Under the pieces are notes generated by a model that saw only the letters and a program-made list of their open reading frames with translations, was not told where the DNA came from and ran no database searches. 7,408 nucleotides of DNA from positions 1 to 7,408 of the forward strand of contig JAGQLF010000040.1 in assembly GCA_020429545.1 (NCBI GenBank), in the 5' to 3' direction. The position numbers and the translations under genes are program-made. Origin of the DNA: Candidatus Dojkabacteria bacterium (lineage in GTDB: Bacteria > Patescibacteriota > Dojkabacteria > J137). Shown here in pieces: positions 5,792 to 7,408 of the stretch; the stretch's first letter is position 1, and the number at the start of each line of letters is the position of its first letter.

Positions 5792-6457
5792 ATGTTAAAA
5801 AAACAAATTATCACTATCGTGATCATAGCACTTTTGCTTATGGTCTTAGTCTTTTCAACATCGGCACAGACGAATCCATCATTTGTATTGCAACAAGACC
5901 TCACGGTCTATGCCCATCACTCGATGGACTCTGAATTGGTTCATCCCTTATCTGAAGGCATGAATGTAATCGTCATTGAATATGTTGTAACAGCGCAAGA
6001 ACAATGGGTGCAACTGGACACATTATCCCGACACTACGATTTGTACGCACGTATCGGCGACTTTAATGAAGCGATCTTGCCTCAGTTGGAAGATCAAGAA
6101 GTTTACGGCACTGCAACACCGGCTCCCCAGGAAACTGAAGCTCCCAGCGACGGCGACAATGATGTGTGTGTTTACAGTCCAGAAAATCCACGACGCGGAG
6201 GCAACATAGCCATCAGCCAGAACACGCCAGATGCATTTCGCATTCAGCGCGGTCAGTCCCCGATCAGCGAATATTTCATCTTCGTACCAATTAACACTGA
6301 GGATATCCTGCTCTACAGCAGACTCACGGTGGTCGAAGGCGACGCATCATGGACAGCACCGCAAGAAGGTGGCATCTTTAGCTATACTGGCGTTGAAGGC
6401 GTGTACATGCCCTGCGATGTCGATGGACAACTGGAATACATGGACAGCACTCCATAA
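5792..6457 (+). CDS. Secreted protein with signal peptide, SH3b-like N-terminal domain and Thr/Pro-rich linker
   Basis: 221 aa. A signal peptide (KK at 3-4, hydrophobic 6-21, probable cleavage after TSA, residue 25) is followed by a region (about 31-90) shaped like bacterial SH3 domains (LQQDLTVYAHHS..SELVHPLSEGMNVIVIEYV...EQWVQL). A linker rich in Thr, Pro, Glu and Asp (107-124) leads to a C-terminal domain (125-221) with only two cysteines, Cys126 and Cys208, which could form a disulfide. No firm family was recognised and the SH3b call is tentative. The start at ATG 5792 is preceded at 5 nt by AGGAG, the clearest classical Shine-Dalgarno sequence in the window; an in-frame upstream extension to 5726 would run through the structured leader and is rejected. 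Base use is unlike its neighbours: 6121-6180 has 34 G/C of 60, against 13 of 60 in 3721-3780 of the flippase gene. This suggests recent acquisition, perhaps by exchange with a higher-GC bacterium. Confidence 0.7.
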   Translation: MLKKQIITIVIIALLLMVLVFSTSAQTNPSFVLQQDLTVYAHHSMDSELVHPLSEGMNVIVIEYVVTAQEQWVQLDTLSRHYDLYARIGDFNEAILPQLEDQEVYGTATPAPQETEAPSDGDNDVCVYSPENPRRGGNIAISQNTPDAFRIQRGQSPISEYFIFVPINTEDILLYSRLTVVEGDASWTAPQEGGIFSYTGVEGVYMPCDVDGQLEYMDSTP

Positions 6458-6479
6458 TACACAATCTACACAGTGTGGT

Positions 6480-6525
6480 AAAAATCTGATATAGACCTTG
6501 GCAGAAAGCAAGGAACCTGATTTTT
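6480..6525 (+). terminator. Stem-loop after the secreted-protein gene (possible transcript end)
   Basis: AAAAATC (6480-6486) pairs with GATTTTT (6519-6525). Inside, CCTTG (6496-6500) pairs with CAAGG (6509-6513). It begins 22 nt after the stop codon and ends in a run of five T. The inner arm competes with the 9-bp helix starting at 6508, so terminator and structured-RNA readings are alternatives. Confidence 0.4.
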
Positions 6526-6641
6526 GGATGCGAAATTCATTATCTTCGGATATGAAATTTCAAATCAATTCTAGCGAATTTATTCGTCCAGAATTAAAAC
6601 AAAAATATAGATAGCCTAACCGCCATCGAAAAGTTCCTTGC
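6508..6641 (+). ncRNA. Candidate structured RNA domain downstream of the secreted-protein gene
   Basis: GCAAGGAAC (6508-6516) pairs perfectly with GTTCCTTGC (6633-6641). It encloses a 13-bp hairpin with two single-base bulges and a C(TTCG)G tetraloop (6532-6561). It also encloses AATTCT (6567-6572)/AGAATT (6590-6595) around CGAA-TTTA-TTCG (6575-6586). The UUCG and TTTA loops favour an RNA rather than a DNA role. Region 6596-6632 has no further clear stem. Confidence 0.5.
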
Positions 6642-6684
6642 ACCACACCCTAAGCCCACAATGTTTGTGGTTTTGGGATGTGGT
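6642..6684 (+). other. Strong hairpin closing the structured region
   Basis: ACCACACCC (6642-6650) pairs with GGG-A-TGTGGT (6675-6684, one bulged A). An inner stem CCACAA (6656-6661)/TTGTGG (6665-6670) has a 3-nt loop. It abuts the preceding helix end at 6641 without a gap. No T-run follows, so it is not a typical terminator. Confidence 0.5.
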
Positions 6685-6693
6685 TAATAAATT

Positions 6694-6754
6694 ATTCCTT
6701 CCTTGAGGAAGGTGCCGTGAATCGAGCAAAGCGATGATTCATGGCGGAAGGTGT
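6694..6754 (-). repeat. Two-hairpin palindromic element, left type (L2)
   Basis: It is a direct repeat of 4906-4966, identical except one G-to-A change in the loop of stem A (6730, matching 4942). The sequences diverge immediately after the shared GGTGT. Confidence 0.88.
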
Positions 6755-6768
6755 AACAGTTAACAATT

Positions 6769-6813
6769 ACACACCCCGCCTGCCAAAGGCAGGTACCCCT
6801 CTCAAGAGGGGAA
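6769..6813 (+). repeat. Two-hairpin palindromic element, right type (R2)
   Basis: ACACACCCCGCC, stem A CCTGCC (6779-6784)/GGCAGG (6788-6793) with loop AAA, then stem B CCCCTC (6796-6801)/GAGGGG (6806-6811), then AAT. Layout and stem B match R1, but stem A is shorter and differs in sequence. Confidence 0.8.
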
Positions 6814-6817
6814 TTCT

Positions 6818-6840
6818 AAACACTTAATTGCAATGTTGTT
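6818..6840 (-). repeat. Right outer inverted repeat
   Basis: AAACACTT-A-ATTGCAATGTTGTT is the reverse complement of the left repeat apart from a 3-nt length difference in the middle. It ends 26 nt before the ATG of the next gene. Confidence 0.8.
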
Positions 6841-6866
6841 TAATATTTATTAGTAAATAATTAAAA

Positions 6867-7408
6867 ATGGGAGATGGAACGAGTACAGGTGGAACATATG
6901 AGGGATCTTTTGAACAAGATTCTCTAGAAGATGTATTATCACCTGAGGAAAAAACTCAAGCAGAGCAAAACGCTTCAGAAAAAATGCGTAGACTTCTGCA
7001 TCAAAGTTTGATTACATTAGTATTTGCTGCGCAAGCATTTCTAGGAGTTAGTAAATATGCTGATTCACAAGAATTTATCGGCAATTGGACAGACTTTCAA
7101 AATCGGCTTGAACTAATTTCATCTGATCCAAGGTTAGATAACCAAGATCCAAATAGCAGATATTACGAAGATATTCATTCACTTAGAAATGTAACTTACG
7201 AAGCTGAAGAGTTGATTCAAGATATAAAGGATGTAAGGTTACAAGATCTTACATACTCTGAATATCGTGGAATTCAGGATAATCTAATGGCATTAGGACT
7301 TGTATTTGGTTATGGATACGATTTAAATGCTGATGGAATATTTGATGGAAACATTGAGCAACTTAGTCAAGGAATTGACATGCTTATTTCTGAAATGAAA
7401 GAAATACA
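6867..7408 (+). CDS. Unrecognised protein with one hydrophobic segment and an EF-hand-like loop, 3' end outside window
   Basis: 180 codons are visible from ATG 6867 with no stop before the window end. The N-terminus is Gly/Ser/Thr/Glu-rich (1-40) and not a signal peptide. A hydrophobic stretch (about 47-61, SLITLVFAAQAFLGV) could be a membrane anchor or amphipathic core helix. A long polar, probably helical region follows (65-140), then DLNADGIFDGNI (152-163). That matches the DxNxDGxxD calcium-binding pattern of EF-hand/dockerin-like loops, although the last position is Ile rather than the usual acidic residue. No family was recognised. Codon use is AT-rich like the envelope genes and unlike the secreted-protein gene at 5792. 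No Shine-Dalgarno sequence precedes the ATG, in keeping with the other native-looking genes. Its upstream region is the right inverted repeat of the candidate element. Confidence 0.75.
   Translation, partial: MGDGTSTGGTYEGSFEQDSLEDVLSPEEKTQAEQNASEKMRRLLHQSLITLVFAAQAFLGVSKYADSQEFIGNWTDFQNRLELISSDPRLDNQDPNSRYYEDIHSLRNVTYEAEELIQDIKDVRLQDLTYSEYRGIQDNLMALGLVFGYGYDLNADGIFDGNIEQLSQGIDMLISEMKEI

Larger units (their letters stand above)
6694..6813. mobile_element. Empty L-R hairpin-element pair (MITE-like)
   Basis: A left element (6694-6754) and a right element (6769-6813) are separated by only 14 nt. They have the same order and polarity as the pair flanking the DUF559 gene at 4906-5394. This is what a deletion derivative, or non-autonomous version, of the nuclease-carrying unit would look like. 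Confidence 0.6.
4868..6840. mobile_element. Candidate composite element bounded by a gapped inverted repeat
   Basis: The ends are an inverted repeat (4868-4893 and 6818-6840, 22 matching bases with one 3-nt length difference). Inside, in order, are hairpin element L, a DUF559 nuclease gene, hairpin element R, a structured region around a GC-richer secreted-protein gene, then an empty L-R pair. The outermost hairpin elements lie 12 and 4 nt inside the inverted repeats, as expected for a nested mobile unit. No transposase or recombinase of a known family is present and no target-site duplication was found, so mobility is inferred. Confidence 0.5.

Noticed and set aside
6231..6494. Plus-strand open frame of 87 codons inside the secreted-protein gene
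   Set aside because: A different frame of a gene with signal peptide and ribosome binding site; the longer gene explains the DNA better.
5414..6500. Group I intron core (GACTA near 5427 and GATATAGACC near 6488 resemble conserved R and S segments)
   Set aside because: The matching P7 partner strands are not present in sensible positions, so the resemblance is probably chance.
5398..6684. Group II intron
   Set aside because: No domain V-like 34-nt hairpin with GAAA loop and AGC triad was found, no GTGYG 5' end, and no reverse transcriptase. A covariance search could still overturn this.
6614..6690. Integron attC site (GCCTAAC at 6614 fits one core site)
   Set aside because: No partner GTTRRRY lies at the other end of the hairpin, and no integrase or cassette series is seen.
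333..6813. CRISPR array from the repeated hairpins
   Set aside because: Copies are irregularly spaced, vary in sequence, lie on both sides of genes, and no cas gene is present.
576..7408. Recoded TGA codons (as in some Patescibacteria)
   Set aside because: All complete genes end in TAA and none needs TGA read-through, so the window gives no evidence either way.

Overview
The window looks like an AT-rich genome with compact genes. It contains sortase, flippase and membrane glycosyltransferase genes, mostly without Shine-Dalgarno sequences, and two small DUF559 (Vsr-like) nuclease genes set among hairpin repeats. This gene style fits an episymbiotic Patescibacteria/CPR-type bacterium, but no marker gene is present, so the assignment is an inference.

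Layout. (1) 1-575: the 5' part of a minus-strand DUF559 nuclease gene, then two copies of a two-hairpin palindromic element. (2) 576-2198, minus strand: a TMTC-like GT-C membrane glycosyltransferase with C-terminal TPRs. A divergent promoter region at 2199-2388 separates it from the next block. (3) 2389-4615, plus strand: a sortase, a small secreted protein carrying LPGTG, and an oligosaccharide flippase. Together (2) and (3) form a cell-envelope locus: glycan transfer, lipid-linked glycan export and covalent surface anchoring. (4) 4616-4867: no gene, but palindromes and a GC-richer imperfect tandem repeat. (5) 4868-6840: the unusual part, a stretch of about 2 kb bracketed by a long gapped inverted repeat. 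It holds a hairpin element, a complete DUF559 nuclease gene, a second hairpin element, a dense series of RNA-like stems flanking a compositionally foreign secreted-protein gene (5792-6457), and finally an 'empty' 120-bp pair of the same hairpin elements with no nuclease gene between them. (6) 6867 to the end: the 5' part of an unrecognised gene.

Main interpretation. DUF559 genes here are physically tied to a family of twin-hairpin repeats (six copies), whose gene-proximal end also appears to supply the nuclease gene's ribosome binding site. An empty repeat pair and outer inverted repeats suggest a nuclease/MITE-like mobile system. Separately, the foreign secreted-protein gene has a leader that can fold into a three-arm, cloverleaf-like structure on a perfect 14-bp stem, whose outer extension covers the gene's AGGAG ribosome binding site. 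Further nested stems lie upstream and downstream. I could not match these stems to a known ribozyme or riboswitch class by eye. All folds and repeats were read by hand and have not been tested statistically.
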